Positions 1 through 8,228 of a stretch of 64,000 nt of DNA are shown in pieces (within the stretch, counting starts at the first letter, position 1; the number at the start of each line of letters is the position of its first letter). The notes beneath the pieces are model-generated. The model did no database searches. It was given only the letters and a program-made list of their open reading frames with translations, and was not told the origin of the DNA. The stretch is from positions 1 to 64,000 of the forward strand of contig NZ_FCNZ02000018.1 of NCBI RefSeq assembly GCF_001544495.1, given 5' to 3'. The DNA comes from Caballeronia telluris (GTDB lineage Bacteria > Pseudomonadota > Gammaproteobacteria > Burkholderiales > Burkholderiaceae). The translations under genes and the position numbers were made by a program.

Positions 1-6
1 TCCCAG

Positions 7-22
7 CTGTCCACGTGGACAG
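7..22. repeat. 16-bp perfect palindrome at the window edge
   Basis: The 16 bases centred on CACGTG read the same on both strands. They lie in the first 75 bases, which do not match the adhesin repeat pattern that starts at about position 76. A second short inverted pair, GTCC and GGAC, sits at about 60-72. Short palindromes like these are common at mobile-element ends, but too little sequence is visible to name an element. Confidence 0.5.
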
Positions 23-50
23 GTAGCATCAGAGAATCACTCGTCCATTG

Positions 51-2600
51 CTAGGGCGTCCCTGAAGGACCGCATACGTTCAACTGCTTGACGTTCACTG
101 CGTCGGTGTCGGCCGTGCCCGTTGCCACGTTCACGATCTTGCGCTCGGAACCCTTCGCGCCAACCGAAACCACGTTGTCCATCGAGCTATCGCTGCCCGA
201 ACCGAGCACGACGCTGTTCTTACCCGTCGGCTTCGTGACGCTGTTACCGATCACGAAAGTACCGTCGCCGGATGCAGTGCTGTCGTTACCCAGCACGACC
301 GACTTCAGGCCGTTGACCAGATTGTCCCGGCCGATGCCGATTGCGCTGTCGTTGTTGACTTGCGTACGCGTACCGATCGCAATCGCGTCCGGCGAAGAAT
401 CGTTGATCTGCGCCAGGTTGCCCATTGCCAGGCCGCGGTCGGAGATCGAGTTCGCCTTGTAACCGAATGCCGCGGACTGCACACCGGAAACAAACGTGCC
501 GTAACCCACCGAGACTGCCGAATCCGCACCCGCGATAGCATTCGAGCCGACTGCCACCGAGCGCACGCCATTCGCGCGCGTCAACAGACCGATTGCGATC
601 GAATCCGTACCCAGTGCCTGAATCGAGTTAGTGACGTTGGTCGTCGGACCTGCTGCGATCAGATCGTCCGGCGTCAGGCTGGACGTGGCAGCAAGCGACA
701 CAACCGCGGCACGGCTCGTCGGAATGGCTTGCGAAAGCGATGCCAGTTGCGTGGTCACCGCCGAGTGCTGGGTAGCCAGCAACGACTGCACCTGACCCAG
801 ATTCACTGCGTCGGTGTCGCCCGTACCGGCCGCCACGTTGACGATCCGGCGAGTCAGCTTCGAGTTACCGATCGAAACCGTGTTGTCCGCCGAGGCGACC
901 GAGTTCGCACCAATAGCTACTGCGTTCTTGCCGTTAGCCGAAGAGCCGTAGCCGATGACTACCGAATTCAGACCATAGGCACGCGAGTTCGTACCGAGAG
1001 CGAAGGAGTTGTCTTCACCGGCCGATGCATCGCCGCCAATTGCCACCGAGTTCTGACCGGTCGCGAGTGCAGCAGGAATCGGATTGCCGGCGTTGTCCAG
1101 CGACGTACCGAAGGCGATGTACTGAAGGCTTGCCGAAACGCCGGACAAACCATTCAACGCGCTGCCGACATCGGCATACGTCTTGTTGCCGATCTTGTAA
1201 GCCGGTGCGCTGATCTTTCCGTCCGCACCGACCGTTGCGCCAGCACCCAGCGCTGCTGCCGTCGACACCGCCTCGTTGTACAACTGCGAGCCGTTGATCG
1301 CGTCCTTGCTCGACGCGCTGATCGTGCCCGCCATCAGGTTCGTGATCTTCGTGCCCGAGGCGCCAGCCAGCGTGACCAGGTCCTTCGCCGCGCTGTCGTA
1401 TGCAACGAATGCGTTCGTCACGTTGCCGCTCGAATCGGTCGTCAGGCCTGCATCCGTCAATTGCTTGACGTTCACTGCGTCGGTGTCGGCCTTGCCCGCT
1501 GCCACGTTCGAAAGCGTTACCGGCGTCGTCGAGCCCTTGCCGCCGAACGTAACCTTGCCCTTCGTCGTGTCGTCATAGGCGACAAACGAGTTCGTCACAT
1601 TGCCCAGCGAATCGACCGTTGCGCCCAGCGCATTCAACTGTGCCAGATTGACCGCGTCTTTCGCCGCCGTGCCTGCCGTGACGTTATGAATCTGCGTGCC
1701 GCTCGAACCGCCCAGCGAGATCGCTGCCTTCGTTGTGTTGTCGTATGCAACGAATGCGTTCGTCAGGTTGCCGCTCGAATCGGTCGTCAGGCCTGCATCC
1801 GTCAATTGCTTGACGTTCACTGCGTCGGTGTCGGCCTTGCCCGCTGCCACGTTCGAAAGCGTTACCGGCGTCGTCGAGCCCTTGCCGCCCAGCGTGAGCT
1901 TGTCGTGCGCCGACGTGTCGTACTTCACTGCGTCGGGTGAACTCGGGATCGCTGCAATTTGGGCGTTCAACTGCGCAACGTTCACTGCGTCCGTGCCGGC
2001 CGTGCCCGTTGCCACGTTCACGATCTTGCGCTCGGAACCCTTCGCGCCAACCGAAACCACGTTGTCCATTGAGCCATCGCTGCCCGAACCAAGCACGACG
2101 CTGTTCTTACCCGTCGACTTCGTGACGCTGTTACCGATCACGAAAGTGCCGTCGCCGTCCGCAGTGCTGTCGTTACCCAGCACGACCGACTTCAGCCCGT
2201 TCACCAGATTGTCCCGGCCGATGCCGATCGCGCTGTCGTTGTTGACTTGCGTACGCGTACCGATCGCAATCGCGTCCGGCGAAGAATCGTTGATCTGCGC
2301 CAGGTTGCCCATTGCCAGGCCGCGATCAGAGATCGTGTTGGCGTTATAGCCGAATGCTGCGGACTGCACGCCCGAAGCGAACGTGCCATAGCCGACCGAC
2401 ACCGCCTGGTCCGCACCCGCGATAGCGTTCGCGCCGACTGCCACCGAGCGGTTACCGTTTGCGCGCGTCAACAGACCGATTGCGATCGAATCCGTACCCA
2501 GTGCCTGAATCGAGTTCGTCTGGTTCGCCGTCGGACCCGATGCAATTAGTTGGTCCGGTGTCAGGCTGGATACGACGGGGGCGGCGAGCGGAACCAGCAA
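51..2600 (-). CDS. C-terminal fragment of trimeric autotransporter adhesin (passenger only)
   Basis: This is the continuation of the adhesin passenger in the next frame. The position 2600 is only a TTG codon; the coherent reading frame resumes at about 2642 (QLTSLSQAVPTS). It carries two large head domains at about residues 20-190 and 640-840. Stalk modules between them (KQLTDAGLTTDSSGN, VTLSNVAAGKADTDAVNV) occur in near-identical copies. The two heads are close to identical and lie 1,887 bases apart. The last eight residues, VCGPSGTP, match nothing else in the protein. A complete protein would continue into coiled coil and a YadA anchor, which are absent here. On its own it has no signal peptide and is unlikely to be made as a functional product. 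Confidence 0.6.
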   Translation of the reverse strand: MLVPLAAPVVSSLTPDQLIASGPTANQTNSIQALGTDSIAIGLLTRANGNRSVAVGANAIAGADQAVSVGYGTFASGVQSAAFGYNANTISDRGLAMGNLAQINDSSPDAIAIGTRTQVNNDSAIGIGRDNLVNGLKSVVLGNDSTADGDGTFVIGNSVTKSTGKNSVVLGSGSDGSMDNVVSVGAKGSERKIVNVATGTAGTDAVNVAQLNAQIAAIPSSPDAVKYDTSAHDKLTLGGKGSTTPVTLSNVAAGKADTDAVNVKQLTDAGLTTDSSGNLTNAFVAYDNTTKAAISLGGSSGTQIHNVTAGTAAKDAVNLAQLNALGATVDSLGNVTNSFVAYDDTTKGKVTFGGKGSTTPVTLSNVAAGKADTDAVNVKQLTDAGLTTDSSGNVTNAFVAYDSAAKDLVTLAGASGTKITNLMAGTISASSKDAINGSQLYNEAVSTAAALGAGATVGADGKISAPAYKIGNKTYADVGSALNGLSGVSASLQYIAFGTSLDNAGNPIPAALATGQNSVAIGGDASAGEDNSFALGTNSRAYGLNSVVIGYGSSANGKNAVAIGANSVASADNTVSIGNSKLTRRIVNVAAGTGDTDAVNLGQVQSLLATQHSAVTTQLASLSQAIPTSRAAVVSLAATSSLTPDDLIAAGPTTNVTNSIQALGTDSIAIGLLTRANGVRSVAVGSNAIAGADSAVSVGYGTFVSGVQSAAFGYKANSISDRGLAMGNLAQINDSSPDAIAIGTRTQVNNDSAIGIGRDNLVNGLKSVVLGNDSTASGDGTFVIGNSVTKPTGKNSVVLGSGSDSSMDNVVSVGAKGSERKIVNVATGTADTDAVNVKQLNVCGPSGTP
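84..700 (-). repeat. intragenic direct repeat, copy 2 (adhesin head domain)
   Basis: This segment is near-identical to about 1971-2590 at an offset of 1,887 bases (629 codons), so the reading frame is kept. Differences are scattered single bases plus a two-codon indel towards the right end (about 700/2590). It encodes the SIAIGLLTRANG to SVGAKGSERKIVN head block. Confidence 0.8.
1971..2590 (-). repeat. intragenic direct repeat, copy 1 (adhesin head domain)
   Basis: This is the partner of the copy at about 84-700. A second, shorter in-frame duplication lies inside the interval between the two copies: about 1440-1530 matches about 1788-1878 at an offset of 348 bases (116 codons). Recombination between such copies would change adhesin length in whole modules. 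Confidence 0.8.
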
Positions 2601-4173
2601 AGCGCGGCTCGTCGGAACGGCTTGCGAGAGGGACGTGAGTTGCCGAGCTGAACGTCGTGGTTTGCGCAGCCAGCAACGACTGCACCTGACCCAGGTTGAC
2701 CGCGTCGGTGGTTGCCGTGCCTGCCGTTACGTTGACGATCCTACGGGTGTTCTTCGAGCTACCGACCGAGAACGTGCCCGATACCGTCGCCGACGAGCCG
2801 TAACCAACGGCAACCGAGTTGTCTGCCGTTGCGCGGGCGCCAGCACCGAATGCCAGTGCCTGATTGCCCGTCGCAGCCGAGTTGCCGCCGACGGCAACCG
2901 AGTCGTTACCGCTTGCGTTAGCGGCGCCGCCCGAGTTGTTCGAGAAGCTCATGTAGCGCAGTTGGCTGCTCGCCGCCGACGCATCTTGCGCAACCGACTG
3001 GAGCTGCTTGTAGTTGACCGCATCGCTACCGCTCGTGCCATCCGCCACGTTCGTCAGCTTGACCGGCGCCGCGCCCGAGCCTCCGAGGGTAACCGTGGCC
3101 TTGGTCGACGCGTCGTCGTAGTGAACGGCATTGGCGTCGGTGCCACCGCCGCCGGCAGCGGCTGCCTTGTCCAGTGCATCCTGCAGGCTACTGGTGTTCT
3201 TACCGTCGATCGTGTAGACCGGCGCAGTGACCGAGCCATCAGGGTTCATCTTCGAACCAGCGCCGAGGGCCGCCGCAGTGCTCGACGCAAGGGCAAACAG
3301 TTGCGAACCGTTGACCGCGTCCTTGCTCGATGCGCCGATCGCGCCCGCTGCCAGATTCGTGATCGTCGTGCCGGCCGTGCCACCTGCGAGGGTGACCTTT
3401 CCGTTCGACGAACCCGCGTCATACGCGACGAACGAGTTGGTCGGATTGCCGTTCGAATCCGTCTGCAGGCCGAGCGCCTTGATCTGAGCCAGGTTGACCG
3501 CGTCGTTGTCCTGCGTGCCTGCCGCGACGTTGGTGATCTGGCGCTTGATCAGCGCGCTGCCGACCGAAATCGTGTTTGCGCGGTTGGCGACCGAGTTTGC
3601 ACCAAGCGCGACTGCGCCCGTGGCGCTGGCGCTGGCATTGGCACCGAGCGCGAGCGCTTGAGCAGCCCCGGACACGGCACCGTCGCCGATTGCAACGGCC
3701 GACGTGTTGTACGAACGCGCGTTGTTACCGATTGCCACGCTTTGCAGCGACGCAGTCGCGTTGGCACCGAGTGCCAAGCTGTCGGAGCCTGCGTTCGTAT
3801 TCACGCCGATCGCTACACCCGAGCCGTCGCCTTCGGCACCGCTGCCGATAGCGATCGCACCCGTCTTCGAAGCGCTCGGGCCCGTATCGAGAGTCGCCAG
3901 GGCGCCCGTCCCGATTGCGACGCCGTCCGTGACGTCTGCAATCGAGCTCGTACCGATGGCCGTCGCGTTCGTGCCCGTTGCCGAGCCGTCCGTCACGGCG
4001 AACACCGACGACGCGCTGACGAGACCGAGACCGCCCACCGCAACCTGCGCCAGGATCGCCTTCGAGATCGCAGTCTTCGCACGCTTGCTCTTGCTACGCC
4101 CCTTTTCCAACTCGGAAACGGCGACCCACGAGCCTGTCGTTTCGTTCCATACGGACTTGTATGTCTTATTCAT
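2452..4173 (-). CDS. N-terminal fragment of trimeric autotransporter adhesin (ESPR signal and head repeats)
   Basis: The frame could open at 4242, but the start at 4173 is preferred because it begins exactly at the ESPR motif (MNKTYKSVWN, then a KSKR basic stretch). That extended signal peptide is typical of large type V proteins. Cleavage is likely after the SSVFA segment at about residue 60. Left-handed beta-roll head repeats follow at about residues 80-210 (TAIGTSSI, ALGANA, AVALGA). DAVNLAQ and DAVNGSQL neck/stalk motifs come next, then a second head block near residue 440. About the last 60 codons, after QSLLAAQ, are out-of-frame sequence rich in Arg and Pro, so the true frame is lost near 2643-2667. 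The gene has lower GC than its neighbours, which is usual for such adhesins. Confidence 0.75.
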   Translation of the reverse strand: MNKTYKSVWNETTGSWVAVSELEKGRSKSKRAKTAISKAILAQVAVGGLGLVSASSVFAVTDGSATGTNATAIGTSSIADVTDGVAIGTGALATLDTGPSASKTGAIAIGSGAEGDGSGVAIGVNTNAGSDSLALGANATASLQSVAIGNNARSYNTSAVAIGDGAVSGAAQALALGANASASATGAVALGANSVANRANTISVGSALIKRQITNVAAGTQDNDAVNLAQIKALGLQTDSNGNPTNSFVAYDAGSSNGKVTLAGGTAGTTITNLAAGAIGASSKDAVNGSQLFALASSTAAALGAGSKMNPDGSVTAPVYTIDGKNTSSLQDALDKAAAAGGGGTDANAVHYDDASTKATVTLGGSGAAPVKLTNVADGTSGSDAVNYKQLQSVAQDASAASSQLRYMSFSNNSGGAANASGNDSVAVGGNSAATGNQALAFGAGARATADNSVAVGYGSSATVSGTFSVGSSKNTRRIVNVTAGTATTDAVNLGQVQSLLAAQTTTFSSATHVPLASRSDEPRFAGSARRPRRIQPDTGPTNCIGSDGEPDELDSGTGYGFDRNRSVDARKR

Positions 4174-4650
4174 ACTATCGCTAACCCCAACAAAAAATAA
4201 AAAGAATCGCCATTGCAGCGCGGCACGGTGGTTGGTCGGCATCCTTTTCTAAGGATGACCAAGTGATTGAAAAATTTTGTCAATCGACTTGACCTTCCAG
4301 CCTCTTCCAGCGCGTTCGCACTGGGTTCGTAGAGAAACGGGCCGATGGCCAATCCCGCCCATTTGAGAACGCTGGCGAACTATAGGGATTGCAAGCATTG
4401 CGCTTAACACGAAAACTCTTAATTTCGCATCCCAGATTAAATGCGGAAGATTCGGCATGCCCCGAAGCCGCGCAAGCTGCGACCGACTCGTTCATCGCAT
4501 GTCCGAAAACCCATACCGCATAAAGGGTTTCCGGCTTCCTCCGCTCGATCGCCCTCGAATTTGAGACACTGCAAGGAGAATCTCGGAATATCCGACGTTG
4601 CTTGGGAACAACTCTTTTTCATCGTCAATTCAGCGTGTGGTCCGCCAATA
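4174..4650. other. non-coding region upstream of the adhesin
   Basis: No convincing gene lies here. On the minus strand a TATAGT -10-like hexamer at 4379-4384 and a TTGACA hexamer at 4278-4283 are possible promoter parts, but neither has a good partner. A short hairpin, CATCCTT and AAGGATG with a TTCT loop at 4240-4257, would sit in the 5' leader of the adhesin message. The ribosome-binding region before 4173 is a GGGG run rather than a strong Shine-Dalgarno. Confidence 0.4.
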
Positions 4651-4687
4651 AAAAAAAGCCGTCGATGCAAAGCATCGACGGCTTTTT
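4651..4687 (-). terminator. rho-independent terminator of the type I secretion operon
   Basis: A 16-bp perfect stem (4653-4668 with 4672-4687) around an AAA loop ends, on the minus strand, in a run of eight or more T. It lies about 45 bases after the stop of the TolC-like gene. The stem carries T on both sides, so it may work in both directions. Confidence 0.85.
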
Positions 4688-4730
4688 GATTTGACGCGCC
4701 AGCTCCTTCAGCCGAGGCGTAATCGCGGCT

Positions 4731-6962
4731 TCACCCCTGCTGCAACCACTGCAACAACGTCCCGCTGTTCAAGCGCATCTTCAGCACTGCCTGATATGCG
4801 TCGAACTGCGTCGTCACCTCGGCGACACGATTGTTGTAGAAATCGCTCTCGGCCAGCAGCACGTCCAGCAACGTCCGCCTGTTCAGGTGATACCACTGCT
4901 CGAAGAACTGCTTGCGCACGAGTTCGGACTCGGCCGTCACCTCGTCATACAGCCGCGCCCGGTCGGAGAGCGCGAGCGCGTCGTGATGCGCCTGACGCAC
5001 GTTGTACTCGGCGTCGAGGCGCAGCTGGTCTTTCTTCTCGCCACTCGACGTTGCACGCGCCCGCGCCGCACGCTCGTTTGACGTCTGGGTGCCGCCCGAG
5101 AACGGCGTCCACGAGAGCTGCAACATCGTGGTCCACGGCTGGCGCTGGCCGAACTCGTCGCGTCCCGTCGACTTCGTCACGACCCAGTTCACCTGCGGCA
5201 GCCCCGACGCGCGGACCGCCTTCGCATACGCATCGGCGGCTTCCTGCTCGGCCGCCGCCTGCGCGACCGCCGGGTTCTGGTCGATCGCCGCGACGGCGTC
5301 GTCGACGCTCATCGCGTGCATCTGCCAGCGCGTGCTGCGCGGCATCGACACCGGTTCGTCGCCGACGAGCTTCTTCACTGCCAGTTCGAGTTCGCGCATG
5401 CGCGTGGTGACCTGGTCCTGCGACGTCTGCGCCTGGAGGAACCGCGCCTTCGCCTGCGTCAGTTCGCTGGAGCGGCCCGGGTCGACCTTGACGATCTCCG
5501 CGAGCATGTCGACGAGCGCGCCCATCCGTTTGACATAAGTCACGCCGATTTCGAAGGACGCGCGGTTTTTCGCCAGCTCGACGAGGTTCGACGAGACGTC
5601 GAAGGCGTTCTGCTGCGCGGTCGCGACGTACTTGAACTCCGCCGCGGCCGCCGTCTTGCTGCGGCTCTCGATGGTCTTGCTGTTCTTGCCCCAGTCGTAC
5701 ACGGTCGTCGACAGGTTGACGTTCGCGTAGGCGCGGTTGTAGTCGTTGAACTGCGTTTTCGAATCCCTGATCGATGGCGAGTAGCCGCCGATCTGCAATT
5801 GCGGCCAGCGCGCACCCTTGGCGGCATCGGTGTCGAATCCTGCCGCCTCCCAGTCGGCGCGAGCCTGCCGGACGTCCGCGCTGCGGTCGCCCGCGATCTC
5901 CGCCGCATGACGCAAGGCACCGCGGACCACTTGCTCGGGCACCGTTGCACGCTGGGTGGCGTCGCGCGCGTCGGCGGAGCCGTCGTCGAGCCACTGCGAG
6001 TACGCTTCGTCCACGGCACGCGCACCGCGATCGGCGCGCTTTTTCGCATGCGGCGCCGCGTCGGGGAAATCGATCACCACGTCGTTCGCGTGCGACATGG
6101 GAGCCGCCGTCATCGCGCTGATCGGCTCTTGCGCGGCGCTCACGAGGTCGGCCTTCGGGATCGGTGCGGTCGCGGACGCGTGCGCGGGCTCCGGCACGAG
6201 TACAGGCATCGGCGGCTGGCCGAAAGTCTGGGCTTGCGCCTGCGTCGGTTGAACGTTCAGGGCTGCCGCGTGCAGGTCCGGCGCATGCACTCGCAAAGGC
6301 TCCGGCGCCATCGCGGCAGCGGAGACAACCGGCGGCGGATTCCCGCGTATCGTCGTCTCGACAGCCGAAGCGCCGGAACTCGACGCGTACTGAAGCTGCT
6401 CGCGCACGACCGGTTGGGGCGCGACATTGGCGCTCTGTGCACGAACCGGCGTAACGTCGGCGGATCGCAGGCGCCAACTGGACACGGGCCGCGTCGCCAT
6501 GCCGATCGGCGCGCGAGGCGCCTCGGCGACGACGGCCGCCGGCTTCGTGCTCACCTGCGGCGCCGCGATAGCCGGCTCCGGCGCCATCCTGGTCAGCCCG
6601 AAGTCTGCTCCGGCCACGCGCACGGGCTCGTCGCTCATCGCCGGGCCTGCTTCGGGATTCGCCGCCAGCCTGGGCGCCGGAGCCATCACGTTCGACGCGA
6701 CGTAAGCCGGAGCCGGAGCCGGCGCCGCCGGGACGAACGCGCCCGGTTGCGTGACCGGAACCTGCGTGGGCAACCACGGCATCGCGTCGAGCGCCGAGGC
6801 CGCTTCGGATCGCGACGGTGCGAACGCGAGCGCCATCATCCCGGCACCGACGACCGCGCCCGAAGCGCTCCACAACGGCCGGGGCAACGCTGCCGCCCCT
6901 TCCTGGCCCGGACGTCGCCGAGCCTTCTTCATCTTCTGCGAGATGGAATTTCCCTTATGCAT
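4731..6962 (-). CDS. TolC-family outer membrane channel of a type I secretion system, with long N-terminal extension
   Basis: This is the predicted outer membrane exit duct for the ABC exporter and adaptor encoded just upstream. A signal peptide is visible (basic start, then a hydrophobic stretch at about residues 28-48 and an SRSEA cleavage region). Residues about 50-340 are rich in Ala, Pro and Val with no recognisable domain. The outer-membrane efflux domain starts near residue 345 (PQLQIGGYSPS, NVNLSTTVYDWGKNS) and runs to the end (SGTLLQWLQQG), about 400 residues, the normal family size. The start at 6962 lies 6 bases after the adaptor stop, with a GAGAG element; an internal Met eleven residues later is a weaker alternative. 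The extension is the odd feature: common TolC proteins have only a short signal here. Confidence 0.85.
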   Translation of the reverse strand: MHKGNSISQKMKKARRRPGQEGAAALPRPLWSASGAVVGAGMMALAFAPSRSEAASALDAMPWLPTQVPVTQPGAFVPAAPAPAPAYVASNVMAPAPRLAANPEAGPAMSDEPVRVAGADFGLTRMAPEPAIAAPQVSTKPAAVVAEAPRAPIGMATRPVSSWRLRSADVTPVRAQSANVAPQPVVREQLQYASSSGASAVETTIRGNPPPVVSAAAMAPEPLRVHAPDLHAAALNVQPTQAQAQTFGQPPMPVLVPEPAHASATAPIPKADLVSAAQEPISAMTAAPMSHANDVVIDFPDAAPHAKKRADRGARAVDEAYSQWLDDGSADARDATQRATVPEQVVRGALRHAAEIAGDRSADVRQARADWEAAGFDTDAAKGARWPQLQIGGYSPSIRDSKTQFNDYNRAYANVNLSTTVYDWGKNSKTIESRSKTAAAAEFKYVATAQQNAFDVSSNLVELAKNRASFEIGVTYVKRMGALVDMLAEIVKVDPGRSSELTQAKARFLQAQTSQDQVTTRMRELELAVKKLVGDEPVSMPRSTRWQMHAMSVDDAVAAIDQNPAVAQAAAEQEAADAYAKAVRASGLPQVNWVVTKSTGRDEFGQRQPWTTMLQLSWTPFSGGTQTSNERAARARATSSGEKKDQLRLDAEYNVRQAHHDALALSDRARLYDEVTAESELVRKQFFEQWYHLNRRTLLDVLLAESDFYNNRVAEVTTQFDAYQAVLKMRLNSGTLLQWLQQG

Positions 6963-6968
6963 GACAGC

Positions 6969-8228
6969 TCATCTCTCGCGGAAGGCTTCGCGCGCCTTGA
7001 AAATTGGCTTCAACAAATAGGACAGGACGGTCTTCTCGCCAGTCCGGATCTCGACGTGGCCCGTCATGCCAGGAATGATCGGCAGATGCTTGCCGTGCAC
7101 GACGAGTTCACTCTTGTCGGTCAGCACCTGTACGCGGTAATAGATCGCATCGGGCTTGCCGGGTGCGGCGTGGTCGTCCTGCAGCGTGTCGGGACTGATG
7201 TCCTTGACGGTGCCCTTCAGGCCGCCGTAAATGCCGAAGTCGTAGGCGGAGATTTTCACCGTCGCGGGCAGGCCGGGATGCAGGAACGCGACGTCCTGCG
7301 GCTTGATCCGCGCCTCGACGATCAACTGGTCCGCGTAGGGCACGATGCTCATGATCTGCGCGCCCGGCTGGATCACGCCGCCGATCGTCGTCACCTTGAT
7401 GTCCTTCACCGTGCCCTTGACCGGGGCGAGCATCGTCGTGCGCTTGAGCACATCGGCGCGGCCGGTGAGGTTTTCCTTCGTCTGCGCGAGTTCCAGTTCG
7501 AGCCGCGACAATTGTTCGTTTGCGTCGGCCAGATACTTGTTGCGACGCTCGACGATCTGCGCCTGCAGATCGTTGGCGCTGCGCTTCATGCGCAAGACTT
7601 CGGTCTCGGAGATCAGGCCGCGCTTGGACAGCGGCTCGGTCATGTTGAGCTCGTTCATCGCGAGGTCGTAGCTGTGCTGCAACGACACGACACTGTCCTG
7701 CAACGCGCGGCGCCGCGCCTGATACGCGAGCGTCTCGGCTTCGACGACGCTCTTGTCCTTCTGCACGTCGTCCGGAAACGAAAGCGGCTGGCCGTACGCT
7801 TCGGCGCGCAGCCGGGCGACCGTGCCGCGCAGGCCGATCAGCTTTGAATAGCCTTCCGCATAGGATGAATCGGCGCGCTTCGGGTCGATGTTGAGGAGCA
7901 GTTGTCCCTTCTCGACGACATCGCCTTCGTGCACGTGCAGGTCGGCCAGGATGCCGCCTTCGAGGCTCTGAATGATCTGCTCGCGGCTGACCGGAATGAC
8001 CTTGCCCTCGCCTTGCGTCACTTCCTCGACGCGCGCGAATTTCGCCCACACGAGACCCGCGACGATGATCGCCACCAGCAGATAGAGCACGGCGGTCGTG
8101 CCGGGAATCGATTGCGCGAGCTGCGACTCGCGCAAGTCGTTCATGTAGGCGAGATCGGCCGGATGAATGCGCTTCTTGGCCGGCGCCGGCGCGCCGAGGC
8201 TACTGCGGAATTTCTGAATCAGGTTCAT
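6969..8228 (-). CDS. HlyD-family periplasmic adaptor of a type I secretion system
   Basis: This is the membrane-fusion protein that would link the inner-membrane ABC exporter to the TolC-like channel. A short cytoplasmic N-terminus is followed by one membrane segment at about residues 44-64 (VLYLLVAIIVAGLVWA). A biotinyl-lipoyl-like half motif (GILADLHVHEGDVVEKGQLL), a coiled-coil hairpin at about residues 150-270 and a C-terminal beta-barrel region (GMTGHVEIRTGEKTVLSYLL) complete it. It runs 419 residues, normal for LapC/HlyD-type adaptors. Its start overlaps the exporter stop by 4 bases (ATGA), so the two are translationally coupled. It is not RND-type: the C-terminal end and the adjacent ABC exporter fit type I secretion. 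Confidence 0.9.
   Translation of the reverse strand: MNLIQKFRSSLGAPAPAKKRIHPADLAYMNDLRESQLAQSIPGTTAVLYLLVAIIVAGLVWAKFARVEEVTQGEGKVIPVSREQIIQSLEGGILADLHVHEGDVVEKGQLLLNIDPKRADSSYAEGYSKLIGLRGTVARLRAEAYGQPLSFPDDVQKDKSVVEAETLAYQARRRALQDSVVSLQHSYDLAMNELNMTEPLSKRGLISETEVLRMKRSANDLQAQIVERRNKYLADANEQLSRLELELAQTKENLTGRADVLKRTTMLAPVKGTVKDIKVTTIGGVIQPGAQIMSIVPYADQLIVEARIKPQDVAFLHPGLPATVKISAYDFGIYGGLKGTVKDISPDTLQDDHAAPGKPDAIYYRVQVLTDKSELVVHGKHLPIIPGMTGHVEIRTGEKTVLSYLLKPIFKAREAFRER

Larger units (their letters stand above)
51..4173 (-). pseudogene. trimeric autotransporter adhesin gene, frameshifted and missing its membrane anchor
   Basis: This is the whole adhesin locus seen as one damaged gene. The start at 4173 is followed by an ESPR-type signal region and then by repeated YadA/Hia head motifs (SIAIG, AVAVG, NSVVLG, SVAIG types) and stalk motifs (DAVNxxQL). 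One extra base between about 2643 and 2667 moves the frame, judged against the paralogous segment near 740-770. After DAVNVKQLN the frame departs from every other copy of that motif and stops at 51. No C-terminal YadA anchor (four beta strands) is encoded, so trimerisation in the outer membrane and surface export should fail. Intact relatives usually end with that anchor. A sequencing or assembly error in this highly repetitive gene could mimic either lesion. Confidence 0.7.

Noticed and set aside
1..75. A named insertion sequence
   Set aside because: Only short palindromes are visible; no transposase or paired terminal repeat can be seen at the window edge.
84..2590. CRISPR-like array
   Set aside because: The repeats are hundreds of bases long, in frame, and encode adhesin modules.
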